Source of the DNA: an uncultured Rivibacter sp.
GTDB taxonomy: Bacteria; Pseudomonadota; Gammaproteobacteria; Burkholderiales; Burkholderiaceae
Length of the DNA: 17,276 nt
Assembly: GCA_946480925.1 (NCBI GenBank)
Contig: CAMLLU010000098.1
Coordinates: forward strand, 1-17,276
Reading direction: 5' to 3'
The first letter of the stretch is position 1. Every line of letters starts with the position of its first letter. This document shows, one piece after another, positions 1-8,130 of this stretch. The position numbers were made by a program, and so were the translations under genes. Below the pieces are notes generated by a model. The model was given only the letters and a program-made list of their open reading frames with translations. It did no database searches and was not told where the DNA came from.

Positions 1-154
1 CCTACCCACGCATTACAAGCCTCGCGGCAGCCCAGCGCACGCAGCGCCACGTCCCCTCGTCCATCACGACCTTGCGGCTGCTTATCGCCGCAGCCTTGCT
101 CAAGACCCTCCCCCGATGTCCGTGCTGCCTGCGCGCAAACGCAAGGCTACGCTT

Positions 155-183
155 TTGACACAGTAAGACTAGGGGAGTATCGA
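155..183 (+). promoter_or_regulatory. possible sigma70 promoter for the glycosylation operon
   Basis: A perfect -35 hexamer TTGACA lies at 155-160. At 17 bp spacing the hexamer at 178-183 is TATCGA, a weak match to the -10 consensus. It sits about 100 bp before the first gene of the four-gene operon that starts at 281. The rest of 1-280 shows no convincing gene; the long minus-strand reading frame there is a GC-rich shadow of the downstream coding sequence. Only the -35 element is strong, so the call is tentative. Confidence 0.3.
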
Positions 184-280
184 GAGAGCCGATGCCGGCA
201 AGGCCGCATCGCCGGGTCACCGCGACGCGACAGAATCGCGCCTTGCCGGGCCACCAGGAAGCCCGCACAAGGGAACTCGC

Positions 281-2260
281 TTGAACGCCATCCACCTCGC
301 CCTCACGCTGGCGATCCTGTTCGTCAATTTCGCCGGCCTGGCCTGCCTGGTCGAACGCTGGCTGCCATCGGCCGACCGTCAGATCGCCCGCACCGCGGGC
401 GTGCTGGCCGTATGCCTGCCGCTGTTTTTCATCGAGCACTTCGTCGGGCTGGGCTCGCTCAATGCCTTGTGGCCGCTGACCACGCTGGCGGCCCTGGCGG
501 TGCTCGGCAACAGGCTGTGGAGCTTCGAACACCTCAAGGGCGAATGGCCCTTCGTGCTGCCGTTGCTGCTCGCCTTTGCCTGGCGCTGGGGCTACCCGAA
601 CATCGACGCCAACTCCGAGCACCTGACCGACCTGTACTTCATCAGCAACTACCTGGCCGGCGATACGCTGCCCCCGCCGGACCGCTGGCTGCCCGGCTAC
701 CGCTTCGACGCCTACTACGGTTTTCTGCACTACGCAGTGGCATTGCTGGGCCGTTGGCTGGGCGTGAACGCAGGGCTCGCGATGAATTTCGGCGATGCGG
801 TCATCTTCGGCCTGCTGGGCAGCCTGGGCTGGAGCGTGGCGAGCCGCTGGCTGCAAAAAACCACACCGAAGCTGTTGCTGGTGACCGCGCTGGTGGCTGG
901 CGGCACCGGCCTCGCGCCGCTGCTCGTGCTGCTCTACCCTGGCGACCCTACGGCGCAGATGTGGGCCAACACGCGCTTTGCAGGCCTGTACGACCAGCAA
1001 CTCACCACACCGCTGGGCCAGGCGTTGTTCCCCAAGGCGGCGATGCCTGAGTCGCCTGGATTCGAGCCACGCGACCTGCCCCTGGAAACGCCCTCGTACC
1101 TGCTCTACCTGGGCGACGTGCATCCGCCGATCGGCGGCTTCGTGCTGTTGTTCTTCACGCTGGCGCTGCTGGCACGCATCGAAAAGCCCGAAGAAGGCGA
1201 CGACCCACGGCCGCTGTTCGCCGCGCTGGGGGCCACGCTCTTGCTGCCCTTGGCCCTCAACACCTGGGTGCTGCCGATGCAGTGGCTGCTGCTCGCTGGC
1301 TGGGCGGCCTATCGCTGGCAGGGGCATCTGCCGCTCCACCCGCGCTGGCTCATGGCGGGGGCGGTGGCGGCAGGCGTGCTGCTGTATCCCTTCCTGACCC
1401 GCTTCGCGCCCAACGCGCTGGGCACGCCGCTGCTGACCACCGACACACTGGACCACACGCCATGGCGCCAAGGCCTCGCGATCTGGTGGCCGGTGCTGTG
1501 GCTGGTGCTGCTGGCCTTGCTGCAGGGCCCGAAGCGGCGCCTGGCGTGGTGGTCAGCCTGCGGCGTGGTGGGGCTGTGGCTGCTGTGCGAGTTCATCACG
1601 GTGGACGACCCGAACGGCGGGCGCTTCCAGCGTTTCAACACGGTGCTCAAGTGGTGGTCGTGGATCTACCCGGCAGCGCTGGTGTGGCTGGGCACCCTGC
1701 AGCTGGCGGCCAACGAGCGCTGGCGGCGTTGGCTGGCTGCCGTGCCGTTGCTGGCTGTGTCGCTCTATCTGCTGCCACAAGCCAACTACTGGAAGCACAC
1801 TCCCCGCCCCAACGTCGGCCGCCTGCAAGGCGACGGCTGGCTGCGCAGCGACAGTGCGCATCGCGCCATCCTCGGGTGGCTGAAGGCTGCACCTCCAGGG
1901 CTGGTGCTCGAAAGCGTCGAACGCGGAGCCTACAGTCCGTCTTCCGCCTTTGCGCTGCACTCAGGGCACCCCTCGACCGCCGGCTGGCCTGACCACGTGG
2001 CGCAATGGCGCGGCAACCCGGCCTTCATCGCCGAGCGCACGCAGGCCATCCGCGAGATCTATCAAGGCCGAAAGCCGGATGCCGCCACCTGGCTCAGGGG
2101 CCTGGGCGTGCAGTACGTCGTCTGGAGCCGCTTCGATGCGAGCCTCGGCCCGCAAGCGCTGGCCCAACTGAAGCAGCAACTGGCCAACGATTACACCTGG
2201 ATCCCGCTGTGGTCCAACGGAGCCGAGGAATTCGGCGTGTTCAAGCGTCTCCCCTCATGA
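281..2260 (+). CDS. DUF2298 (YYY family) multi-spanning membrane protein, GT-C-like, copy 1
   Basis: This 659-aa integral membrane protein has about a dozen hydrophobic segments. It matches the DUF2298/'Chlor_Arch_YYY' family, which belongs to the GT-C group of lipid-linked sugar transferases. Visible landmarks are an acidic motif in the first large loop (E113 and D117 in NSEHLTDLYF), the family signature PPPDRWLPG...YY around residues 131-151, GLYDQQ, GDVHPPIGGF, and VDDPNGG followed by NTVLKWW. The C-terminal part is more soluble and probably faces outside. The start is a TTG with AGGGAA six bases upstream; no good in-frame ATG is seen. The gene overlaps the next, a paralog, by 4 bp (ATGA). 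By family knowledge and context (GtrB and GtrA downstream) it is inferred to transfer a sugar from a polyprenyl-phosphate carrier to an extracytoplasmic acceptor. The acceptor and sugar are unknown. Confidence 0.82.
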   Translation: MNAIHLALTLAILFVNFAGLACLVERWLPSADRQIARTAGVLAVCLPLFFIEHFVGLGSLNALWPLTTLAALAVLGNRLWSFEHLKGEWPFVLPLLLAFAWRWGYPNIDANSEHLTDLYFISNYLAGDTLPPPDRWLPGYRFDAYYGFLHYAVALLGRWLGVNAGLAMNFGDAVIFGLLGSLGWSVASRWLQKTTPKLLLVTALVAGGTGLAPLLVLLYPGDPTAQMWANTRFAGLYDQQLTTPLGQALFPKAAMPESPGFEPRDLPLETPSYLLYLGDVHPPIGGFVLLFFTLALLARIEKPEEGDDPRPLFAALGATLLLPLALNTWVLPMQWLLLAGWAAYRWQGHLPLHPRWLMAGAVAAGVLLYPFLTRFAPNALGTPLLTTDTLDHTPWRQGLAIWWPVLWLVLLALLQGPKRRLAWWSACGVVGLWLLCEFITVDDPNGGRFQRFNTVLKWWSWIYPAALVWLGTLQLAANERWRRWLAAVPLLAVSLYLLPQANYWKHTPRPNVGRLQGDGWLRSDSAHRAILGWLKAAPPGLVLESVERGAYSPSSAFALHSGHPSTAGWPDHVAQWRGNPAFIAERTQAIREIYQGRKPDAATWLRGLGVQYVVWSRFDASLGPQALAQLKQQLANDYTWIPLWSNGAEEFGVFKRLPS

Positions 2261-4260
2261 CTGCCATCTACTACCTGTTGACGCTGGCCCTGGTGCTGCT
2301 GCACTTCGCGGCCGTGGGCGCGCTGCTGTCGCGCTGGATCCCCTCGTTCCACATCGCCCGCGCGGCCGGCGTGCTGGGCATCGCGCTCGCCGGCTACTTC
2401 ATCGAGCACTTCCATGGTTTCGGCCGGCTCACGATGCTATGGCCATTGACCGCGGCCACTTCGGCGCTGCTGCTGTGGGTGGAGCGCAAGCCCCTCAAGG
2501 AAGCCGGCTTCCTGAAGGCTGAGGCGGTGTTCTGGCTGCTGGTGGGTTACGGGCTCTTGTGGAAGTGGTGCTTCCCGTCCATCTATCCCAGCTCGGAGCG
2601 GGTGACCGACCTCTACTTCATCGGCAACTACCTCTCGGGCAGCACGCTGCCGCCGCTGGACCACTGGTACCCCCCTCGCAGCTTCGACTTCTACTACGCC
2701 TTCCAGCACTACGCCGCAGGCCTGCTGGGCCGCCTGTTCGACCTGTCGTCCGGGCTCACCTACAACCTCGCGATGCCGCTGCTCACCGGCCTCACCGCCG
2801 CGCTGGTGTGGGACTTCGCCGGCCGCTTCATCGCCAAGCGTGCGTGGCAATGGCTGCTGGTGGCCAGCTTCGTGATCGGCGGAACCGGCGCCACGCCCTT
2901 CGTGCACCTGGTGCATGGCGATGCGAACGTCGATGCCAATGCGCACATGATGGGCAGCGCCCGTTTCGTCGGCCTGTACGACCAACAGTTCACCAGCGAC
3001 CCGTTCTGGCGCGACGTCTTCCTGCCGCCCGTGCCGCCGGGCTTCGAGCGCCGCGAGCTGCCGATGGAAGGTTTCGGCTACCAGTACTACGTGGGCGACT
3101 ACCACCCGCCGCTGGGTGGCTTCTTTCTGCTGGCACTGGCGCTGGCCCTGATCGCCTTGCTCGAACGCGGGCTCGGTTCAACGCGGCTCAACACGGTGCT
3201 GCTGGGAGCCACGGTGCCACTCACCATTGCGACCAACACCTGGGTGTTCCCACTGCAGGCCTTGCTGGTGGCCGGCTGGATGGTTTGGCGCAGCCGCAAA
3301 CCGCAACCTGGCACGGAGGCCGCAGCGCGTGCCGACTGGCCCGCCGCCATCGCCGGAGGCCTGGGCGCGGCCGTGCTGATCTACCCCTTTCTCACCGCGT
3401 TTGCCGCGAAGTCGCAGCCCACGGTGATGAAACTCGTGCAAGCCGTCGACCACACGCCGGTGGCACAGTTTTTCGCACTGCATTGGCCGATGCTGGTGAT
3501 GATCGTGCTGGGCCTTGTGGTGAGCCTCGTACGCCGCGAGTGGCGCGGCATCACGCTGTACTTCGCGGTCTTCCTCGGTTTGCTGCTGTTCGCCACCGAG
3601 ATGGTCCACGTCGACGACCCGTCCGGCGGCAAGTACGAACGGACCAACTCGGTGATGAAGTGGTGGGGCTGGTTGTGGAGCGCCTGCGTCATCGCGCTGG
3701 GCAGCTTGCTGCTGGGCTCGGCCTCGCGCGGGGCGCGCTGGATCACCGGGCTCTCGCTGGCCGTCACCTGCTTCTATGCGATGGACATCGTGCGCTACTT
3801 CCAGCACACCGGCCAGGCCGACCGCGGCCAGTTGCACGGCGCCGGCGTCTACACGCGCGAGCCGGTGGTGCGCGACATGTTCCGCTTCCTGGCCGAGGCA
3901 CCATCGGGCATCGTGCTCGAGAACATCTACGACGGTGCCTACAGCGACAGCGGCATCTACGCCGCCTTCGCCGCCAAGCCAGTGCTGCTGGGCTGGCCCA
4001 TGCACCTGGTCACCTGGCATGGCGACGTGCCCGACGTCTGGCTCACGCGTGACGCCATCGTGGCGCTGTATGCCGGCAACCTGCCCGATGCACGAAAGTG
4101 GCTGCTGGCGCGCGACGTGCGCTATATCGTGTGGAACGCACGCGATGCGCAGAACCGCGAGGCCTGGGGCAAGCTGCAAACGGAAATCGAAGCGAGCTAT
4201 GCCTGGCACGGTTTCGGCCACGTTGCCGGCCTGCCGGTGGGGCTGTGGGTCCGCCGGTGA
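2257..4260 (+). CDS. DUF2298 (YYY family) multi-spanning membrane protein, GT-C-like, copy 2
   Basis: This 667-aa protein is an end-to-end paralog of the preceding one and shares its landmarks in order: E114/D118 in SSERVTDLYF, PPLDHWYPP, FYYAFQHYA, GLYDQQ, GDYHPPLGGF, NTWVFPLQ, VDDPSGG and NSVMKWW, and a C-terminal stretch ending VRYIVWNARDA. The ATG at 2257 overlaps the TGA of copy 1, so translation is probably coupled. The open frame extends upstream to 2005, but that part lies inside copy 1 and is not needed. Many hydrophobic helices indicate inner-membrane location. The role is inferred to be a second GT-C-like transferase using the lipid-linked donor made by the downstream GtrB-like enzyme. 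The duplication could mean two acceptors, two linkages or a heterodimer; the sequence does not decide. Confidence 0.82.
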   Translation: MTAIYYLLTLALVLLHFAAVGALLSRWIPSFHIARAAGVLGIALAGYFIEHFHGFGRLTMLWPLTAATSALLLWVERKPLKEAGFLKAEAVFWLLVGYGLLWKWCFPSIYPSSERVTDLYFIGNYLSGSTLPPLDHWYPPRSFDFYYAFQHYAAGLLGRLFDLSSGLTYNLAMPLLTGLTAALVWDFAGRFIAKRAWQWLLVASFVIGGTGATPFVHLVHGDANVDANAHMMGSARFVGLYDQQFTSDPFWRDVFLPPVPPGFERRELPMEGFGYQYYVGDYHPPLGGFFLLALALALIALLERGLGSTRLNTVLLGATVPLTIATNTWVFPLQALLVAGWMVWRSRKPQPGTEAAARADWPAAIAGGLGAAVLIYPFLTAFAAKSQPTVMKLVQAVDHTPVAQFFALHWPMLVMIVLGLVVSLVRREWRGITLYFAVFLGLLLFATEMVHVDDPSGGKYERTNSVMKWWGWLWSACVIALGSLLLGSASRGARWITGLSLAVTCFYAMDIVRYFQHTGQADRGQLHGAGVYTREPVVRDMFRFLAEAPSGIVLENIYDGAYSDSGIYAAFAAKPVLLGWPMHLVTWHGDVPDVWLTRDAIVALYAGNLPDARKWLLARDVRYIVWNARDAQNREAWGKLQTEIEASYAWHGFGHVAGLPVGLWVRR

Positions 4261-4274
4261 ATCAGAGCAAAACA

Positions 4275-5273
4275 ATGAACGACAAGAAGCTGATCTCCGC
4301 CGTGGTGCCGGCCTACAACGAAGAGGCCGTGCTCGACACGTTCCATCGCCGCATGAGCGCGCTGTTCGACACGCTCACCGCCTACCGCTGCGAAATGATC
4401 TTCGTGAACGACGGCAGCCGAGACGGCACGCAAGCCATCATCGATCGCCTGTGCGATACCGACCCGCGCGTGGCCGGCGTGAACCTCTCGCGCAATTTCG
4501 GCAAGGAAATCGCCATGACCGCAGGCTTCGACCATGCCCGTGGCGATGCGGTCGTGATCATCGACGCCGACCTGCAGGACCCACCCGAACTCATCGTCGA
4601 CATGGTGCGCGAGTGGGAAGCCGGCTACGACGTGGTGTATGCCAAGCGCACCGCGCGCGAAGGTGAAACCTGGCTGAAGAAAGCCACCGCATCGGCCTTC
4701 TATCGCCTGATGAAGGGCGTGAGCCGCGTGGCCATTCCGCAAGACACGGGCGACTTCCGCCTGATGAGCCGGCGCGCCGTGGACGCGCTGCTGCAACTGC
4801 GCGAGCAGCACCGCTTCATGAAGGGGCTGTTCGCGTGGGTGGGCTTTCGCACCAAGGCCATCGAATACCGGCGCGACCCGCGTGCGGCCGGCGAGACGAA
4901 GTTCAACTACTGGAAGCTGTGGAACTTCGCGCTCGAAGGCATCACCTCGTTCACCATCGCGCCGCTCAAGTTCGCCACCTACCTGGGCCTGGTGACCGCC
5001 GGCCTCGCCTTTGCGTTCGGCACTTGGATCATCGTCAAGACGCTGGTCTTCGGCGAGGTGGTGCAAGGCTTTCCGACACTGATGGTGACCATCCTCTTCC
5101 TTGGCGGCGTGCAACTGTTCTTCACCGGCGTGCTGGGTGAATACCTCGGCCGCATCTTCAACGAGACGAAGAACCGCCCGCTGTACTTCACGCAGGACGT
5201 GCGGCCGTCGCGTATCAGCAGCGGCTCCACCGCCACCGAAACGCGAGCGGTCGAACGCTCGGGCGCAATTTGA
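4275..5273 (+). CDS. GtrB/DPM1-type polyprenyl-phosphate glycosyltransferase (GT2)
   Basis: This 332-aa protein has an N-terminal GT-A catalytic domain: VVPAYNEE at 10-17, VNDGSRDGT at 44-52, LSRNFGKE at 71-78, the metal-binding DAD at 97-99 within DADLQDPPEL, and QDTGDFRLM at 156-164. Two C-terminal membrane helices follow (about 233-255 and 267-288), as in GtrB and DPM-like enzymes. The family transfers a hexose from a nucleotide sugar to undecaprenyl phosphate on the cytoplasmic face. The ATG at 4275 is chosen because the family N-terminus begins there; the open frame upstream to 4098 lies inside the preceding gene. There are 14 bp between the preceding stop and this start, and the stop overlaps the next start (TGATG). 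Substrate is not predictable; ArnC-type pentose transfer is less likely because no arn neighbours are present. Confidence 0.92.
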   Translation: MNDKKLISAVVPAYNEEAVLDTFHRRMSALFDTLTAYRCEMIFVNDGSRDGTQAIIDRLCDTDPRVAGVNLSRNFGKEIAMTAGFDHARGDAVVIIDADLQDPPELIVDMVREWEAGYDVVYAKRTAREGETWLKKATASAFYRLMKGVSRVAIPQDTGDFRLMSRRAVDALLQLREQHRFMKGLFAWVGFRTKAIEYRRDPRAAGETKFNYWKLWNFALEGITSFTIAPLKFATYLGLVTAGLAFAFGTWIIVKTLVFGEVVQGFPTLMVTILFLGGVQLFFTGVLGEYLGRIFNETKNRPLYFTQDVRPSRISSGSTATETRAVERSGAI

Positions 5274-5662
5274 TGGCGCTGCCGCGCGGCCAGCTGCTGC
5301 GCTATTGCCTGGTGGGCGTGGGCAACACGTTCGCGCACTTTGCCGTGCTGATGGCACTGGTGGAAGGGGCAGCAGCCGCGCCGGCAGTAGCCAACGTATT
5401 GGCTTTCGTGGCGGCCAATGCACTGTCGTTCGTGATGAACTCGCGCTTCACTTTCGCGAGCCGGCTCGGCTGGGGGCGTTACCTGAAGTTCCTCGCGGTG
5501 TCGCTGCTGGGCTTGGCGATCAACTACCTGACCATGCGCGCCGCCGAAGCCCTGGGGCTGCATTACCTCGTGGGCGCCGCGGCCGCCATCGTGCTGGTCA
5601 TCGGCATCGGCTTCGCGCTCAGCCGGGCGGTGGTGTTCAGACGCCACGACGGCCCGGCTTGA
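5273..5662 (+). CDS. GtrA-family small membrane protein (putative lipid-linked sugar flippase)
   Basis: This 129-aa protein has four predicted membrane helices at about 9-31, 37-57, 70-90 and 98-120. It has GtrA landmarks: RYCLVGVGNT near the N-terminus, NSRFTF at 56-61 after helix 2, GRYLKF before helix 3, and SRAVVFR at the C-terminus. GtrA proteins are thought to flip polyprenyl-phosphate-linked sugar across the inner membrane. The ATG at 5273 overlaps the TGA of the GtrB-like gene, so the two are translationally coupled, consistent with one pathway. The length is typical of the family. A TTG three bases upstream is possible but less likely. Confidence 0.9.
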   Translation: MALPRGQLLRYCLVGVGNTFAHFAVLMALVEGAAAAPAVANVLAFVAANALSFVMNSRFTFASRLGWGRYLKFLAVSLLGLAINYLTMRAAEALGLHYLVGAAAAIVLVIGIGFALSRAVVFRRHDGPA

Positions 5663-5702
5663 GTCACACCCCGGGCGAAAGTCACGCCGCTATCGATTGA
5701 CC

Positions 5703-5735
5703 GCGCCACGAGCTCGGATTGCGTTTTCGTGGCGC
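5703..5735 (+). terminator. stem-loop after the glycosylation operon
   Basis: A perfect 9-bp inverted repeat (GCGCCACGA at 5703-5711 and TCGTGGCGC at 5727-5735) encloses a 15-nt loop, 40 bp after the gtrA-like stop. No T run follows, so it is not a classical intrinsic terminator. It may slow transcription, protect the 3' end, or help insulate the SOS operon. It ends five bases before the LexA palindrome. Confidence 0.35.
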
Positions 5736-5740
5736 ACCGA

Positions 5741-5762
5741 ATGCTGTATAAACATACAGCAT
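5741..5762 (+). promoter_or_regulatory. LexA (SOS) box of the imuA-imuB-dnaE2 operon
   Basis: The core CTGT (5744-5747), eight bases, ACAG (5756-5759) fits the proteobacterial LexA consensus CTGT-N8-ACAG exactly. The palindrome extends to 9-bp perfect arms (ATGCTGTAT at 5741-5749, ATACAGCAT at 5754-5762) around a 4-bp centre. A good -10 hexamer TATAAA lies inside it at 5747-5752, so bound LexA would block the promoter; the matching -35 is weak. It ends 25 bp before the imuA start, as expected for a damage-induced mutagenesis operon. Confidence 0.93.
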
Positions 5763-5787
5763 TCATTGACCCCACAGCCACTCGTCC

Positions 5788-6651
5788 ATGCACGCCGATG
5801 CCTCGTCCGGGCCGCCCAGAGGCTTGACCGTCTCTGCTTCTGCCGCTTTGCCACCTCGCATGACAGGCCGGGGAGCCGAGCCTGTGCTGGCGCAGCTGCA
5901 AAGCAGTGGTGCGCTCAGCGAAAACTGGGGCACCACGCTGTGGCTGGGCACTCAGCTGGCACGGCCGGCCCTGCCCACGTCACCCACCGGCTTTGAGGCG
6001 TTGGATGCCGAGCTGCCGGGCGGCGGCTGGCCGGTAGCCGGGCTCACCGAGCTGATGTTGCGCGAGCCCGGCTGCGGCGAAATCCAGCTGCTTGCGCCCG
6101 GACTGCGCCACCGTGCCGAGCAAAAAGCCGGACCTCCGCGCGAGCTGGTATGGATCGCCCCACCTTACCTGCCCTACGCCCCCTCTTTGCAAGCGCTCGG
6201 CCTGCCGCCGGCGCATTTCACCTGGCTGCGCCCACGCACCGAGGCCGATGCCGCCTGGGCGGCCGAGCAGGTGCTGCGCTCGGGCAGTTGCGGGGCCGTG
6301 TTGTGGTGGAACCGCGAGGCCCCCCCTGACATGCTGCGTCGCCTGCACCTGGCTGCGCAGGAAGGCAGCACACTGCTGTTCGCCCTGCGCCCCTGGGCCC
6401 GGCAGCACCAGTCCTCACCTTCGCCGCTGCGCCTGGCCTGCTGGCTCGAGCAGCGTTGCCAGTTGAGCGTTCACGTCTTCAAACGGCGTGGCCCCACGAT
6501 GGCCGCGCCGCTGCACCTGACCTTGCCCGCGCCGGGCCTGCTCAAGCCGCTGCCGCAGGAGGTCTCACGGCCAGAGGTTGAGGTTGGTCTGTTTTCCAGG
6601 GAGCCTGCTGATGTTGTGGCTGGCCTTGCACCTGCCGTGGCTGCCGCTTGA
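5788..6651 (+). CDS. imuA: ImuA, SOS translesion synthesis accessory protein (RecA/SulA-like)
   Basis: This 287-aa protein has the core typical of ImuA: TGFEALDAELPGGGWP at 67-82 followed by GLTEL, resembling the start of a RecA core without a clear Walker A lysine. WLRP and WWNREAP segments follow. ImuA works with ImuB and DnaE2 in the damage-induced mutasome and is thought to contact RecA or the polymerase partners. The ATG at 5788 is chosen for full length; it has no strong ribosome binding site, and an in-frame ATG at 5860 would also keep the conserved core. It is the first gene after the LexA box and overlaps imuB by 41 bp. Confidence 0.88.
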   Translation: MHADASSGPPRGLTVSASAALPPRMTGRGAEPVLAQLQSSGALSENWGTTLWLGTQLARPALPTSPTGFEALDAELPGGGWPVAGLTELMLREPGCGEIQLLAPGLRHRAEQKAGPPRELVWIAPPYLPYAPSLQALGLPPAHFTWLRPRTEADAAWAAEQVLRSGSCGAVLWWNREAPPDMLRRLHLAAQEGSTLLFALRPWARQHQSSPSPLRLACWLEQRCQLSVHVFKRRGPTMAAPLHLTLPAPGLLKPLPQEVSRPEVEVGLFSREPADVVAGLAPAVAAA

Positions 6652-8116
6652 AGCCCTGCCCGTAGTGCAGCAGGCCGAGGCTGGCGCGGCCTGCTGCGTG
6701 ATCGAGCAGCGCCGCGTGCTGGTGGCCGACGCACAAGCCCAGGCATTGGGTGTGTCACCTGGCATGAGCTCGGCCACCGCCTCGTCCATGGCGCCGCAAG
6801 TGCGCCAGTTCGTCCGTGAGGTGGAACGCGAGGCGGCTTTCGTGCAGCAGCTCGCGCTGGCGCTGTCGCGCTACACGCCGCAGGTGGTCGTCGAGCCAGA
6901 CGGGGTGCTGCTGGAGATCCACGCCTCGCTGCGCCTGTTCGGGGGCCTGCGTTCGCTGGTGCGCCAGGTGCGCCACACCACGCGAGCCTGGGGCGCTCGT
7001 GCGCGCATCACCGTGGCACCCACGGCCGCGGCGGCCTCACTGCTGGCACGCGTTGCCACGTTTCCCGCCCGGGCTTTGCAAGCCGAGCGAGCCCACCGCC
7101 TGCTCGACCGGTTGCCGCTGCCGGCGGTGCTGGCCGTGCTGGGCGAGGCTCCCCGCTTGACCGAGCTGCTGCAGGCCATCGGCTGCCGCCAGCTGGGCGA
7201 AGTGCGCAACCTGCCCCGGGCAGGCCTGCAGCGCCGCGGCGGCGCTGCACTGCAGCTCACGCTCGACAAGGCCTACGGCCACGTGCCCGACCCTCGCACG
7301 TGGTTCGAACCGCCACCCGAATTCACCGCCGAACTGGAGCTGATGCACCGGGCCGATCAGGCCGACATGCTGGTGTTCGCCGCGCAACGACTGCTGCAAC
7401 CCCTCTGCGGCTGGCTGTCACGCCAATGGCTGGCGGCCTCACGGCTGAGGCTCGAGCTGCGCCACGAGCGCGGCCGTCAGGCCGTGCCGGACACGCTGTT
7501 GCGGCTGGAGCTCGGCGTGGCCTCGCGCGACGAGCAGCAGCTGCTGACACTGCTGCGCGAGCGCCTGCACCGCACTGCGCTGCCCGCTCCGGTGTACTGG
7601 CTGCGCCTGGTGCTTGAAGAAGCCCACTCCTGCCCCGGTGCCGACGGCCAACTGCTGCCCGACCCAGGCCAGGCAGCGCAGGACTTCGCCGCCCTGCTCG
7701 ACCGCTTGCGTGCCCGCCTCGGCACGGAGCAGGTGCAGCACCTGAGCCTGCGTGCCGACCACCGGCCGGAACAGGCTTACGCAGCCTCTTCGCACCGGCC
7801 GGACAACCCGGCGGCGACCAAGGCAGACCCGGCCCTGATGCTGGCGGCACAACAGTCGCCCCGCCCGCTTTGGCTGCTGCCCACGCCGCTGCGCCTGGGC
7901 GAGCACGGCAATCGCCCGGTACACGGCAGCATGGTGCTCAACCTGCTCACGCGGGCCGAACGCATCGAAGCCGGCTGGTTCGATGGCGACCTCGTCTGCC
8001 GCGACTACCACGTGGCCGAAGGCAGCGACCATCGGCTGCGCTGGGTGTACTGCGAGCGGCGCAACCAAGCCGATGCCGAGGAAAGCGCCTGGTATCTGCA
8101 TGGGCTGTTCGCCTGA
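6611..8116 (+). CDS. imuB: ImuB, catalytically inactive Y-family polymerase homolog
   Basis: This 501-aa Y-family polymerase-like protein lacks the catalytic carboxylates: the N-terminal motif reads LALHLP instead of one with Asp, and the SxDE equivalent reads PDGVLLEIHAS at 96-106, followed by LRLFGG. That pattern is typical of ImuB, a scaffold linking DnaE2, ImuA and the beta clamp. The C-terminal part has the ImuB-specific RPLWLLP and WFDGDLVCRDYHV segments. The expected clamp-binding site appears weak; Q347-LLPDP at the usual place lacks an aromatic residue. The ATG at 6611 has AGGGAG seven bases upstream and matches the family N-terminus; the open frame to 6578 is an extension inside imuA. 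Confidence 0.92.
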   Translation: MLWLALHLPWLPLEALPVVQQAEAGAACCVIEQRRVLVADAQAQALGVSPGMSSATASSMAPQVRQFVREVEREAAFVQQLALALSRYTPQVVVEPDGVLLEIHASLRLFGGLRSLVRQVRHTTRAWGARARITVAPTAAAASLLARVATFPARALQAERAHRLLDRLPLPAVLAVLGEAPRLTELLQAIGCRQLGEVRNLPRAGLQRRGGAALQLTLDKAYGHVPDPRTWFEPPPEFTAELELMHRADQADMLVFAAQRLLQPLCGWLSRQWLAASRLRLELRHERGRQAVPDTLLRLELGVASRDEQQLLTLLRERLHRTALPAPVYWLRLVLEEAHSCPGADGQLLPDPGQAAQDFAALLDRLRARLGTEQVQHLSLRADHRPEQAYAASSHRPDNPAATKADPALMLAAQQSPRPLWLLPTPLRLGEHGNRPVHGSMVLNLLTRAERIEAGWFDGDLVCRDYHVAEGSDHRLRWVYCERRNQADAEESAWYLHGLFA

Positions 8117-8130
8117 AAGAGGCATATCGG

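Noticed and set aside
2..1471. 489-codon minus-strand open frame over the first membrane protein gene
   Set aside because: Gln/Arg/Val-rich low-complexity translation typical of antisense frames in GC-rich DNA; the + strand frame has clear family motifs.
2005..2256. Upstream extension of the second DUF2298 gene
   Set aside because: Lies within copy 1 in a different frame; paralog alignment starts at the ATG at 2257.
3178..4275. 365-codon minus-strand frame over the second membrane protein gene
   Set aside because: Antisense shadow; no recognisable domain and no start context.
4197..5423. 408-codon minus-strand frame over the GtrB-like and GtrA-like genes
   Set aside because: Antisense shadow of two well-supported genes; composition rich in His, Gln and Arg.
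7870..8130. Upstream extension of the dnaE2 frame
   Set aside because: Lies inside imuB in another frame; the DnaE2 family N-terminus and a ribosome site support the ATG at 8131.
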